This document shows positions 18,582 through 25,418 of a stretch of DNA of 32,053 nt, one piece after another. The translations under genes and the position numbers were made by a program. This DNA comes from Balneolaceae bacterium (lineage in GTDB: Bacteria; Bacteroidota; Rhodothermia; Balneolales; Balneolaceae): NCBI GenBank assembly GCA_007693295.1, contig REDT01000207.1, positions 1 through 32,053 of the forward strand. The letters are read 5' to 3'. Position 1 is the stretch's first letter. Each line of letters begins with the position of its first letter. A model generated the notes under the pieces. It saw only the letters and a list, made by a program, of their open reading frames with translations, was not told the DNA's origin and did not search any database.

Positions 18582-18720
18582 GGCTTCGATTTGCAGTTAA
18601 CGAAATACGGTTTAGCCACCTGCACAGGGCAGGCGGCAAATTTCCGTAGCATTGTAATTGTTTATGGATACTGAATCGTAAAGGGAAGAGTACGACACAA
18701 AGAATTTGAAATCGAAACGC
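18582..18720. repeat. Imperfect inverted-repeat element between the DUF420 and UPF0173 genes
   Basis: A core hairpin at 18615-18637 pairs GCCACCTGC with GCAGGCGGC across a five-base loop. It is nested in TACGG/CCGTA arms, and weaker outer arms (CTTCGATTT near 18586 and AAATCGAAA near 18709) extend the symmetry. It has no T-tract and lies between convergent genes. The small antisense ORF across it (18535-18750) reads as noise. Confidence 0.5.
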
Positions 18721-18757
18721 TATTGAATCAACTCTTTCCAGCCAGCGCACATTGCGA

Positions 18758-19462
18758 CTATCCCAGGAACTGCTCTCCGGGATCCGGGATCGTTACCTTA
18801 GTATCACAGTACTCTTCGGTGAAAGATTTAAACTCCTCGGGATCGCCTGTTAAAACCGGAAATGTTCCATAGTGGATAGGGATGGCAAGCTTGGCTCCGA
18901 TCATTTCGCAGCAGATTGCGGCTTCTTGCGGCCCCATGGTATAATGGTCGCCAATGGGTACGGCAATTACATGCGGTTCATAAATCTCGCCATATATCTC
19001 AAGATCACTGAAAATATTTGTATCCCCCAAATGATAGAAACAGATGTCATCTTCGAAGGAGACCACCAACCCGCCGGCTTCACCTGCGTATTCACCTCCA
19101 AATGAGGAGCTGTGGTTTGCATTTACAAGCGTGACGGAGAAGTCGTCAAAGTGAACGGTTCCGCCTTTATTGAACTCTACTCTCTGTTCCTCTTTTAACC
19201 CCTTCTTTTTCAAGAGTTGAGAAAGTTCAACCTGGGCAACAACCATACAACCCGTTTTCTTTGCAAGCTCAAGAGTGTCGCCCACGTGGTCTTCATGGCC
19301 ATGTGTTAACAGTATATAATCAATATCATCGGGTTGTTTGTACGCATCCGGAGTTTTAGGGTTATCTGAAAGAAAGGGATCGATGTAAATAACTTTTCCG
19401 GATGGAGATTCAAGTCGAAAGGTAGAGTGTCCCAGCCACCAGGCTTTTATTTTAGTTTCCAT
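18758..19462 (-). CDS. UPF0173 family metal-dependent hydrolase
   Basis: This 234-residue MBL-fold protein matches the UPF0173 group, whose members are usually about 225-230 residues. The start METKIKAWWLGHSTFRLE carries the family's GHS-F element. Metal ligands are THGHEDHVGD (HxHxDH), the Asp of HLGDTN and the His of IPIHYGTFP. The substrate is unknown; some relatives are annotated as lactonases. There is no signal peptide, so it is probably cytoplasmic. It is a single gene, convergent with DUF420 and separated from the divergent YciO-type gene by a long intergenic region. Confidence 0.9.
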   Translation of the reverse strand: METKIKAWWLGHSTFRLESPSGKVIYIDPFLSDNPKTPDAYKQPDDIDYILLTHGHEDHVGDTLELAKKTGCMVVAQVELSQLLKKKGLKEEQRVEFNKGGTVHFDDFSVTLVNANHSSSFGGEYAGEAGGLVVSFEDDICFYHLGDTNIFSDLEIYGEIYEPHVIAVPIGDHYTMGPQEAAICCEMIGAKLAIPIHYGTFPVLTGDPEEFKSFTEEYCDTKVTIPDPGEQFLG

Positions 19463-20088
19463 AGTCGCTCTTATTTGATTAGTTGTTAGTTCTGCTATTA
19501 TTCAATTTAACAAAATGATGGGAGGAATCGTTGGAAAATCAGGAGCCGGCTCACTTATAGTGGCAGGTTTTTGGTTCTTTGTTGATTGTCCCATTGGAAT
19601 GCCGTTGACATGGGTAATCGTATCACCCACTTCTTGGCAGATTTAGATTCCTTCGTTTCACCAAACGTTCCTGACGAAACGTAGTTGAGGTAATTTGTAC
19701 CGCTACTGTGACCGATCACACTTCACTGCAGGACGTATCATTGTGGTCTGTTCCTGATCATTGTAACAGCTTATGTTTGACCCAGATTCCGTCCCAATAG
19801 GGACGATTGATCGGTAACAAAAAATGTGAGACCGTGCTTTCCACGTTCCGTCAGGAACGTTTGATGGACTATGGAACATAACATCATAAACTGACTTCAT
19901 CGAATAAGACTTACCCAAACAGATCAACATAGAACCGGGATATTATCTGCCTTTATTACGATTTGAATTACCGTCGCCAAAGCTATAGTGTGTGTTAGTT
20001 CTCTCTAAGAATTAAATTCATTCTTGGACAATTACTCATTAGTTTATTACTTAAAAGAAGTGATGTTTAACATTAAACCTGAAATTGC
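19463..20088. other. 626-base intergenic region holding a structured repeat
   Basis: The stretch between the UPF0173 gene and the YciO-like gene contains a nested inverted-repeat element (listed separately). I see no RNA gene and no credible ORF; the 75-codon minus-strand frame at 19703-19930 simply reads through the repeat. The last 100 bases before 20089 are AT-rich and probably hold the promoter of the downstream trio. Confidence 0.6.
19659..19867. repeat. Nested inverted-repeat element (about 209 bases)
   Basis: Outer arms at 19659-19682 (CACCAAACGTTCCTGACG) and 19843-19867 (reverse complement with few mismatches) enclose inner arms ACCGATCA (19711-19718) and TGATCGGT (19808-19815). Next to the inner right arm is a perfect small hairpin CGTCCC-AATA-GGGACG (19790-19805). 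The outer right arm also holds its own palindrome, ACGTTCC-GTC-AGGAACGT-like. Such GTTCC/GGAAC and GTCCC/GGGAC units look like intergenic repeats known from Bacteroidota-like genomes. Confidence 0.65.
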
Positions 20089-20772
20089 ATGCCTATGTCT
20101 CATCGAATTAAACTCCACCCCGACTCACCTCATAAAAAGAAAATATTTGAGTTAGCTGATGAACTGATAAATGGGGGAGTAGCAGTTGTTCCAACCGATA
20201 GCCAATATGCGTTGGTCTGCGACTATCAAAATAAAAAGGGAATTGATAGAATTCGCAAAATCCGTCGCTTTGACAAGAAAGACCATCTTACGGTGATGTG
20301 CCACAGTTTGCAGCATGTAGCTACATTTGCCAACCTTTCGGATACAAATTTCAAATTGATTAAGAGGCTTATTCCGGGGCCATATACATTCATATTGCCG
20401 GCAACCCGTGAAGTTCCGCGCCTTCTCACCCATCCCAAAAAACGCACGGTCGGTATCCGTGTTCCCGACAACCCAATCTGCCTGGAGATGATTGATGTGC
20501 TGGGCCGTCCTGTACTCGCTATTACGGCAAAGATGCCGGATGTGGAGCATGCCCACCCGGAAGATGGCGACAGAGAATTATTTCTAAGCCGTTTCGATAT
20601 GGTGGTAGATGTAGTTGTGGATGACCAGGGGACTCTTCCCACTGTCGAAACCACAATTGTTGATCTTACCGGTGACCAGCCTGAACTGCTGCGTGAAGGT
20701 TTGGGGATGGATGGCCTGCTTGAAGCCCTGGCTCTTGAGGGCTTGACACTGGCAGACAGGGTGGCCGTATGA
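20089..20772 (+). CDS. Sua5/YciO/YrdC family protein, YciO-like
   Basis: This 227-residue protein has the YrdC-like fold of L-threonylcarbamoyladenylate synthases, which make the TC-AMP precursor of tRNA t6A37. The sequence PTDSQYALVCDY, LTVMCHSLQHVATFA, LIPGPYTFILPATREVPR and KKRTVGIRVPDN follows the E. coli YciO subfamily more closely than TsaC/YrdC. The true t6A role of YciO members is uncertain. MSHRIKLHP, two codons later, is an equally good start. The stop overlaps the phosphofructokinase start by four bases (ATGA), so the two are probably translated together. It heads an apparent three-gene operon with PFK and YtxJ. Confidence 0.88.
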   Translation: MPMSHRIKLHPDSPHKKKIFELADELINGGVAVVPTDSQYALVCDYQNKKGIDRIRKIRRFDKKDHLTVMCHSLQHVATFANLSDTNFKLIKRLIPGPYTFILPATREVPRLLTHPKKRTVGIRVPDNPICLEMIDVLGRPVLAITAKMPDVEHAHPEDGDRELFLSRFDMVVDVVVDDQGTLPTVETTIVDLTGDQPELLREGLGMDGLLEALALEGLTLADRVAV

Positions 20773-21845
20773 AAATTGCAATTAATACCGGTGGGGGAGA
20801 TGCACCCGGGCTGAATGCCGCAATTCGGTCGGCTACACTTTCAGCTCTTCGATTGGGGTGGGAGGTAGTTGGCATTCAAAACGGTTACGGGTCGCTCTAT
20901 ACTGACGAACCATTTATACCACTAACCCGGGAACGTGTGCGGGGTATAACCATGATGGGAGGCACGATTTTGGGTACAGCCAATCGCGGCAATCCCTTTG
21001 AAATGCCCTACAAGAAACCGGATGGCACCTGGGGCGCAGAAGACCGGTCTGATGAGCTCGTTGATGTATTTCGGCGCTATGGAGTAGACGCACTGGTTGC
21101 TATAGGCGGTGACGGATCCATGCGAATTGCAAATAGGATTGCCCAAAAGGGAGTTAAAGTTGTTGGGGTTCCAAAAACAATTGATAATGATATTTGGGCC
21201 TGTGATATCTCCCTGGGCTTTGATACAGCTGTAACCACGGCCACCGATGCGATCGATAAAATTGCAACAACGGCGCAATCTCACAGAAGAATAATGGTAA
21301 TTGAGGTGATGGGGCGATATGCCGGGTGGATTGCACTGCACTCGGGACTATCTGCCTCGGCAGATGCTATCCTGATTCCGGAAATTGAGTTTAGCCTGGA
21401 ATCAATTGTCGATAAAATTTTTGAGAGAGAGGCAAAGGGCGAAAAGTATTCAATCGTTGTTGTGGCAGAAGGGGCAGTAGAAGTGGGCGGAAATCGTTTT
21501 GTGAAAGGAAAGAAAATCGGACAATCGGAACAGCTGGGCGGAATAGCTGAATACCTGGAAAGCGAATTGAGCGAACGAACAGGCAAAGAGTCTCGATCGC
21601 TGGTGTTGGGGCACCTGCAGAGGGGAGGCGTGCCTTCAGCTTACGACAGGCTGATATCGCTTAGATTTGGAGCTGCTGCCGTAAGAGTGCTTGATGAAGG
21701 GCAGGTGAATAAAATGATTGTCATGCAACAAAGTACCATACGGGCCATACCCCTGGAAGAGGTTGCTGATAAAATGAAGCTGGTGCCACTAGACAGTGAT
21801 ACAATAGCAACAGCCAGGGAAATTGGAATTTGTTTGGGAGATTGA
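20769..21845 (+). CDS. pfkA: 6-phosphofructokinase
   Basis: This 358-residue glycolytic enzyme phosphorylates fructose 6-phosphate. Visible motifs are TGGGDAPGLNAAIR at the N-terminus, AIGGDGS (113-117), PKTIDNDIW (135-143) with catalytic Asp139, and EVMGRYAGWIAL. Gly116 aligns with E. coli Gly104, typical of ATP enzymes, while Lys136 aligns with E. coli position 124, where Lys is the usual residue in pyrophosphate-dependent enzymes and in a mixed ATP group. ATP is the likelier donor but this is not certain. It overlaps the YciO-like gene by four bases and is followed, one base after its stop, by ytxJ. Confidence 0.95.
   Translation: MKIAINTGGGDAPGLNAAIRSATLSALRLGWEVVGIQNGYGSLYTDEPFIPLTRERVRGITMMGGTILGTANRGNPFEMPYKKPDGTWGAEDRSDELVDVFRRYGVDALVAIGGDGSMRIANRIAQKGVKVVGVPKTIDNDIWACDISLGFDTAVTTATDAIDKIATTAQSHRRIMVIEVMGRYAGWIALHSGLSASADAILIPEIEFSLESIVDKIFEREAKGEKYSIVVVAEGAVEVGGNRFVKGKKIGQSEQLGGIAEYLESELSERTGKESRSLVLGHLQRGGVPSAYDRLISLRFGAAAVRVLDEGQVNKMIVMQQSTIRAIPLEEVADKMKLVPLDSDTIATAREIGICLGD
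21836..21840 (+). promoter_or_regulatory. Shine-Dalgarno for ytxJ
   Basis: GGGAG lies six bases before the ATG at 21847, inside the end of pfkA. It decides the ytxJ start at MSFLSG over the track's TTG start at 21823. Confidence 0.6.
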
Positions 21846-21846
21846 T

Positions 21847-22239
21847 ATGAGCTTTTTAAGCGGGTTACGCGGAATGATGGGGGGTAGTAAACCTACGCTT
21901 TCGGAAAAGTGGCGACTGCCGGACAGTACTTCAGAAATTGAAGAGATTTTAAAAAAGGATGCCGGTATTCAGGTAATCTATAAACACAGTTTCAGTTGCG
22001 GCATCTCAATGTTTGCCAAGCTGAAAGTGGAAGAGGTGATGAAGGATGCATCAGATGAGGCTGAGTTTTACCTCATTGATGTAAGGCAAAGCCGGGATGC
22101 CTCAAATCATGTGGCTGAACTGTCAGGAATCAGGCATGAGTCACCACAGGTTATTGTGATAAAAAATGGTGAAATTGTCTGGCACGCCTCCCACGGCGCC
22201 ATAGACGAGAAATCATTGATGAAGTATATTGAGATATAA
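21847..22239 (+). CDS. ytxJ: Bacillithiol system redox-active protein YtxJ (monothiol bacilliredoxin-like)
   Basis: This 130-residue thioredoxin-fold protein matches the YtxJ/BrxC family, which acts with bacillithiol in cytoplasmic thiol exchange. The active-site region is YKHSFSCGISMFAK with a single Cys51, in the place where many relatives read TCPIS. A later ESPQVIVIKNGEIVWHASHG strand matches the cis-Pro side of the fold. I moved the start from the track's TTG (21823) to the ATG at 21847, which follows a GGGAG by six bases and begins one base after the pfkA stop. Its presence implies a bacillithiol-using organism. It is the last gene of the trio. Confidence 0.88.
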   Translation: MSFLSGLRGMMGGSKPTLSEKWRLPDSTSEIEEILKKDAGIQVIYKHSFSCGISMFAKLKVEEVMKDASDEAEFYLIDVRQSRDASNHVAELSGIRHESPQVIVIKNGEIVWHASHGAIDEKSLMKYIEI

Positions 22240-22249
22240 ACTTTGGTGT

Positions 22250-22280
22250 AAATATCTCAATTTGAGAATATTTATTCATT
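22250..22280 (+). terminator. Probable terminator after ytxJ
   Basis: AAATATCTCA and TGAGAATATTT form a stem with one bulge and a short loop, followed by ATTCATTTTT. It lies 11 bases after the ytxJ stop. The stem is AT-rich, so strength is moderate at best. Confidence 0.45.
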
Positions 22281-22333
22281 TTTAGTCTGAAACTATCAGT
22301 ATCCCGGCCTTATGGCTAAGACATTTCTTATAC

Positions 22334-22564
22334 TCAGGATACTCCATTTTCGCCGAATTTTTTTTCAGCTACTTTCTGTATTAGCTTCTTAAAATCCTCA
22401 ACTTTATCGCTGTTTAATCGTTTTAACCGGTTGTTGATCGCCTGAGGAGAAACCCCCTCAAACACAGATATATCCGTTTGATCGACTTCATAGTCGATCA
22501 TCATCTTGAGAAGGGTTTTCTCATATTCGCTTCGTAAACTTTTTGAATTGCGTCCGGAACTCAT
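22334..22564 (-). CDS. Small HTH protein, hypothetical
   Basis: This 76-residue protein is not one I recognise by name. Residues 29-49 (DQTDISVFEGVSPQAINNRL) fit a helix-turn-helix of the phage repressor/Xre kind, with a basic N-terminus and a lysine-rich C-terminal helix. There is no other domain, so it would be a minimal DNA-binding protein, possibly dimeric. It is divergent from the CI-like gene at 22786, and the shared upstream region contains a perfect 20-bp palindrome at 22615-22634, about 50 bases before its start. Mutual or auto-regulation is an inference. Confidence 0.7.
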   Translation of the reverse strand: MSSGRNSKSLRSEYEKTLLKMMIDYEVDQTDISVFEGVSPQAINNRLKRLNSDKVEDFKKLIQKVAEKKFGENGVS

Positions 22565-22614
22565 CTTTGAATTTGTTTTATAAGTTATTTGATAGTTTGG
22601 TAGTTTTACCGGAT

Positions 22615-22634
22615 GTTTAAATTTAAATTTAAAC
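22615..22634. promoter_or_regulatory. Perfect 20-bp palindrome, candidate operator
   Basis: GTTTAAATTTAAATTTAAAC equals its own reverse complement. It lies between two divergent HTH genes, 51 bases upstream of the minus-strand gene. A perfect palindrome flanked by G and C is more than AT-richness alone predicts. Confidence 0.5.
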
Positions 22635-22699
22635 TTAAATAGTCACTCTCTGGTATTACTAAGCATACATAAAATATCACAAAATGAGAATTTAAAATA

Positions 22700-22713
22700 A
22701 TGATTTAGATCAA
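22700..22713. promoter_or_regulatory. CRP/FNR-like box
   Basis: ATGATTTAGATCAA matches the FNR consensus TTGAT-N4-ATCAA at nine of ten positions. It is in the same divergent intergenic region, about 86 bases before the CI-like frame. The motif is short and the region is AT-rich, so this could be chance. Confidence 0.25.
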
Positions 22714-22785
22714 ATCGTTATATAAGAAGGGCTTTGAATACATCTGTCAAAACCCTTCCGGATATTATTATCAACAAAAAAACTG

Positions 22786-23220
22786 ATTATTAGCGATAAG
22801 GAAAAACATAACGTTACGTCAATTTTAGCACGGCTAAAAGATGAACTGAATCTCCAGAAGGATGTAGATCTCGCAGAATTTTTGGGTGTTGCTCAAAATA
22901 CCATCTCTGCCTGGAAAAAGAGAGACAGTGTGAACTATGAGCTGATTTTTGATAAAGTAATTCCCTACAATATCGATCTGAACTGGCTGATTTATGGTAA
23001 GTTGATGCCTCAGATCGTGGAAGATGAAAATTTGCTTGAAACCATCAGGATGGCAAAAGAAAATGAGAACTTCACTGAAGCTGAGGGTAAGGTGATGAAT
23101 GTGATAGAAATCATACAAAGACTTCCCTGGTCAACTTCTACCCGCCGCTTAATTATGGAAAATTATCTCTACCTGGTCTATAATGAACAGCTGGAACTGG
23201 ATAAGCAGAAGGAAAGGTAG
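22786..23220 (+). CDS. CI-repressor-like HTH protein (start uncertain)
   Basis: The frame encodes a phage CI-type HTH domain: VTSILARLKDELNLQKDVDLAEFLGVAQNTISAWKKRD followed by LNWLIYG, the usual end of that domain. A C-terminal helical part of about 65 residues follows, with no peptidase motif. The track starts at a TTG (22882), which would delete the first two helices. The frame is open back to 22738 but contains no ATG, GTG or TTG before 22882. I give the ATT at 22786 as a placeholder; CTG at 22783 is another option. A good purine-rich site (AAGAAGG, 22724-22730) precedes a TTG in another frame, joined to this frame if the A7 tract lost one base. The function is probably regulatory. Confidence 0.7.
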   Translation: MISDKEKHNVTSILARLKDELNLQKDVDLAEFLGVAQNTISAWKKRDSVNYELIFDKVIPYNIDLNWLIYGKLMPQIVEDENLLETIRMAKENENFTEAEGKVMNVIEIIQRLPWSTSTRRLIMENYLYLVYNEQLELDKQKER

Positions 23221-23246
23221 GGTGCGTTTAGTTCGTTGTGAGGCTT

Positions 23247-23268
23247 TGAACTGAGGGTTCATTTTTTT
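23247..23268 (+). terminator. Weak candidate terminator after the CI-like gene
   Basis: TGAAC-TGAGG-GTTCA forms a five-base-pair stem directly followed by seven Ts, 27 bases after the stop. The stem is short. Confidence 0.4.
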
Positions 23269-23333
23269 ATGTGTTAAAAACACGACCACTCATCTCGCCT
23301 TATTATGTGGGTATAGACTGAATTTGTTAAAGG

Positions 23334-23359
23334 CAAAAAAGGCCGTCAATGAAACCGGC
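23334..23359 (-). terminator. Candidate terminator after the exonuclease gene
   Basis: On the minus strand GCCG and CGGC pair around a ten-base loop and lead into CTTTTTTG, beginning a few bases after the exonuclease stop. The stem is short but the T-tract is good. Confidence 0.45.
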
Positions 23360-23363
23360 AACC

Positions 23364-24071
23364 TCAAGACGCCTGTATCTCTTTTAGCTTACTGAGAGCC
23401 CGCTCATTCAGGTTTTTAAAAATATCCTCGGCAATGTCGCCAACCGTATACTTCATTCTAAGCCAAACAATGTAGGTTGCCATTACATCTTCATAGCAGT
23501 AGTGTTCAATCTCTTCAAGTTTCCCCTCCCTGTACATCGCCAATACTTCATTTCCCTCGGCTGTCTGCTTAAAGGGTACATCAATCAGATAGCCAAGGTG
23601 TTTTAATTTGGGATAGGAGCTGGCCCCGTAGTTGCTGAACTCATCCATCAGGTCAACATTTGATTTGCTGAAGCGATAGCGAATGTCGTAGTGATTCAGC
23701 CGTAAGGGCATCTGCATCCCGTATTTCATAGAGCGATAGGTGATCAGCGGCAGATCAAAACCGCGCCCATTATGATGTATCAGCCCAAAATCTTTATAGG
23801 TGAGCAGGGAGTCGAACAGGGCGGTCAATCCCTTTTTTTCATCCTCACCGTTCCATCCGGCCTTCTGAACCGGCTTGCCGTTATTCTCCACCCAAAGGCC
23901 TACCCACGAAACCATGCGATGGTACATGGGCGGTAAAAAACCGCTGCTGTTACGCGCCAGTTGTTCGGAAGCAGCAATCAGCAGATCATCTTCATCCATA
24001 TCATGGTCATTCATCACCCTTCTGACGAATTCAAAATCGGGAATGGTTTCTACGTCAAATATGAAGAACAT
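23364..24071 (-). CDS. DEDDy 3'-5' exonuclease, PolB exonuclease-2-like
   Basis: This 235-residue protein has the RNase H-like exonuclease fold of the DNA-polymerase-B exo2 domain (predicted 3'-5' exonuclease). The four acidic metal ligands and Tyr are visible: Asp6 and Glu8 in FDVETIPD, Asp106 in HNGRGFDLP, and Tyr191/Asp195 in HYCYEDVMATY. No polymerase domain is attached, so it is a stand-alone nuclease. It starts 21 bases from a heptamer tandem repeat, which occupies its likely promoter region. Its substrate (DNA or RNA) is not known from sequence. The next gene upstream, asparaginase, is on the same strand 112 bp away. Confidence 0.88.
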   Translation of the reverse strand: MFFIFDVETIPDFEFVRRVMNDHDMDEDDLLIAASEQLARNSSGFLPPMYHRMVSWVGLWVENNGKPVQKAGWNGEDEKKGLTALFDSLLTYKDFGLIHHNGRGFDLPLITYRSMKYGMQMPLRLNHYDIRYRFSKSNVDLMDEFSNYGASSYPKLKHLGYLIDVPFKQTAEGNEVLAMYREGKLEEIEHYCYEDVMATYIVWLRMKYTVGDIAEDIFKNLNERALSKLKEIQAS

Positions 24072-24091
24072 GGCTTTTATTTTAGTTTTAT

Positions 24092-24146
24092 GAGTCTTGA
24101 GTCTTGAGTCTTGAGTCTTGAGTCTTGAGTATCGAGTATTGAGATG
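24092..24146. repeat. GAGTCTT heptamer tandem repeat with inverted partner
   Basis: Five perfect copies of GAGTCTT run from 24092 to 24126, followed by degenerate copies GAGTATC and GAGTATT. An inverted copy, GACTCAAGACTCACGACT, lies at 24163-24180 and can pair with the repeats. The array is between ansA and the exonuclease gene, ending 21 bases before the latter's ATG. Confidence 0.9.
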
Positions 24147-24183
24147 TGAGGTGTGTTCTCACGACTCAAGACTCACGACTACC

Positions 24184-25176
24184 TCAGTCTCTTTCACCCG
24201 CAAGACTCCCCATAAATTGCGAGTTGAACTGATCATCTGCAAATCCCATTTTCAACAGATGCATAGTTTTTGTGATAGTTGCTTCCATGGTCATCTTACC
24301 CGCACTGAGTGCACCGCGTTGCTTCAGGGCTTTGCCGCTGGTATAAAGGTCCAGATTAACCGCATCATAGGCAGCTTGCGAGGTGATTATGACATGGCAA
24401 CCGTTTTCTCTGCACTTTTCAACGAATGGAAGCATGTTGTACTCACCCTTAACCGGTATATTTCCGCTGCCAAATGCCTCGATAATGATAGCCTGGGTCA
24501 GGTTAAGATCGATGCAATTCAGGAGTTTGGGGTTTAGGTTTGGGTGAAGTTTAACGACATGAATTGAATCATCAAAATCCGGCCTATAGTTCAGCTCTCC
24601 CTGCGGTCTCAGTATGTGTTCGGCCAAAACAATATCAATCCCAATTTCGGCCAGCAGCGGGAAGTTGGGGGAGGTAAATGCATCAAAATCGCCGATACTC
24701 ATTTTGGTGCTGCGGTTTCCCCGGTAGAGATGATCGTTGAAGCAGATGGCAACTTCAGGTACCGGCCAGGTAGCCAGTTCAACGGCATTTACAAGGTTGC
24801 GGCGGGCGTCGCTTCGAATTTTACTCATGGGCACCTGGCTGCCGGTAAAGATAATGGGCTTGGCAAGGTTGCGAAATGCAAAGGAGAGCGCCGAAGCTGT
24901 ATACGACATGGTGTCGGTTCCGTGCAAAACAACAAACCCGTCATACTCAGAATATTGGCTGTAAATCGTATCGCACAACAGTTTCCAGTGATGCCGGTTA
25001 ACGTCTGAACTGTCCTCAAAAAACACCTTTTGAATGGTTAAATTGGCAATTTCATTCAGCTCCGGAATCTCCCTGTAGAGCAGTTCACCCCACTTTTCAG
25101 GGTTCAGGTCGGCCCCCTTGCTATTGGGATGCATGGCAATGGTTCCGCCGGTTTGAAGTAAAAGAATATTTTTCAT
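24184..25176 (-). CDS. ansA: L-asparaginase, type I
   Basis: This 330-residue enzyme hydrolyses L-asparagine to aspartate and ammonia. The two catalytic Thr blocks are LLQTGGTIAM (Thr9) and VLHGTDTMSYTASAL (Thr87, Asp88). IFTGSQVPM and KIRSDARRNLVNAVELA are typical of the cytoplasmic type I group. There is no signal peptide, which argues against the periplasmic type II enzyme. Length is normal for the family. It ends just before a heptamer repeat and diverges from the EF-G-like gene, with a 242-bp gap in which I see nothing beyond ordinary promoter-sized sequence. Confidence 0.93.
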   Translation of the reverse strand: MKNILLLQTGGTIAMHPNSKGADLNPEKWGELLYREIPELNEIANLTIQKVFFEDSSDVNRHHWKLLCDTIYSQYSEYDGFVVLHGTDTMSYTASALSFAFRNLAKPIIFTGSQVPMSKIRSDARRNLVNAVELATWPVPEVAICFNDHLYRGNRSTKMSIGDFDAFTSPNFPLLAEIGIDIVLAEHILRPQGELNYRPDFDDSIHVVKLHPNLNPKLLNCIDLNLTQAIIIEAFGSGNIPVKGEYNMLPFVEKCRENGCHVIITSQAAYDAVNLDLYTSGKALKQRGALSAGKMTMEATITKTMHLLKMGFADDQFNSQFMGSLAGERD

Positions 25177-25406
25177 GTTGATTTGATCGTCAGGGCTTAT
25201 AAATTATGGGGAAGATAGTGAAGTATAGAGAAGTTCCCAGCAGAGGTTGCTGTGCAGAACCTTTGAACTGATTTTAAGCCGAAGCTGCTCCTTATTGAAC
25301 GGAGGAGTGCAGGCCGTCCTGATTCAGAATTTCCGGTAAAAACAGATGCTTGATCTTTAGATTCAGGTTCAGGAATACTAAATTGATTATTGAATAGAAA
25401 CTTAAA

Positions 25407-25412
25407 AAGGAG
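25407..25412 (+). promoter_or_regulatory. Shine-Dalgarno for the EF-G-like gene
   Basis: AAGGAG lies six bases before the ATG at 25419, one of the clearest ribosome sites in the window; it supports the chosen start. Confidence 0.65.
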
Positions 25413-25418
25413 TCTAAG

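Noticed and set aside
18535-18750. 71-codon minus-strand ORF
   Set aside because: It reads through an inverted-repeat element and overlaps the DUF420 end; no domain is visible.
19703-19930. 75-codon minus-strand ORF in the long intergenic region
   Set aside because: It spans the nested repeat and has a composition unlike a real protein.
19463-20088. tRNA or other small RNA gene
   Set aside because: No cloverleaf or known RNA motif was found by eye; the structure is an inverted repeat.
21823-21846. Track start of ytxJ at a TTG
   Set aside because: The ATG at 21847 has a GGGAG six bases upstream and starts the conserved part.
24092-24180. Possible CRISPR array
   Set aside because: The unit is only seven bases with no spacers; it is a simple tandem repeat.
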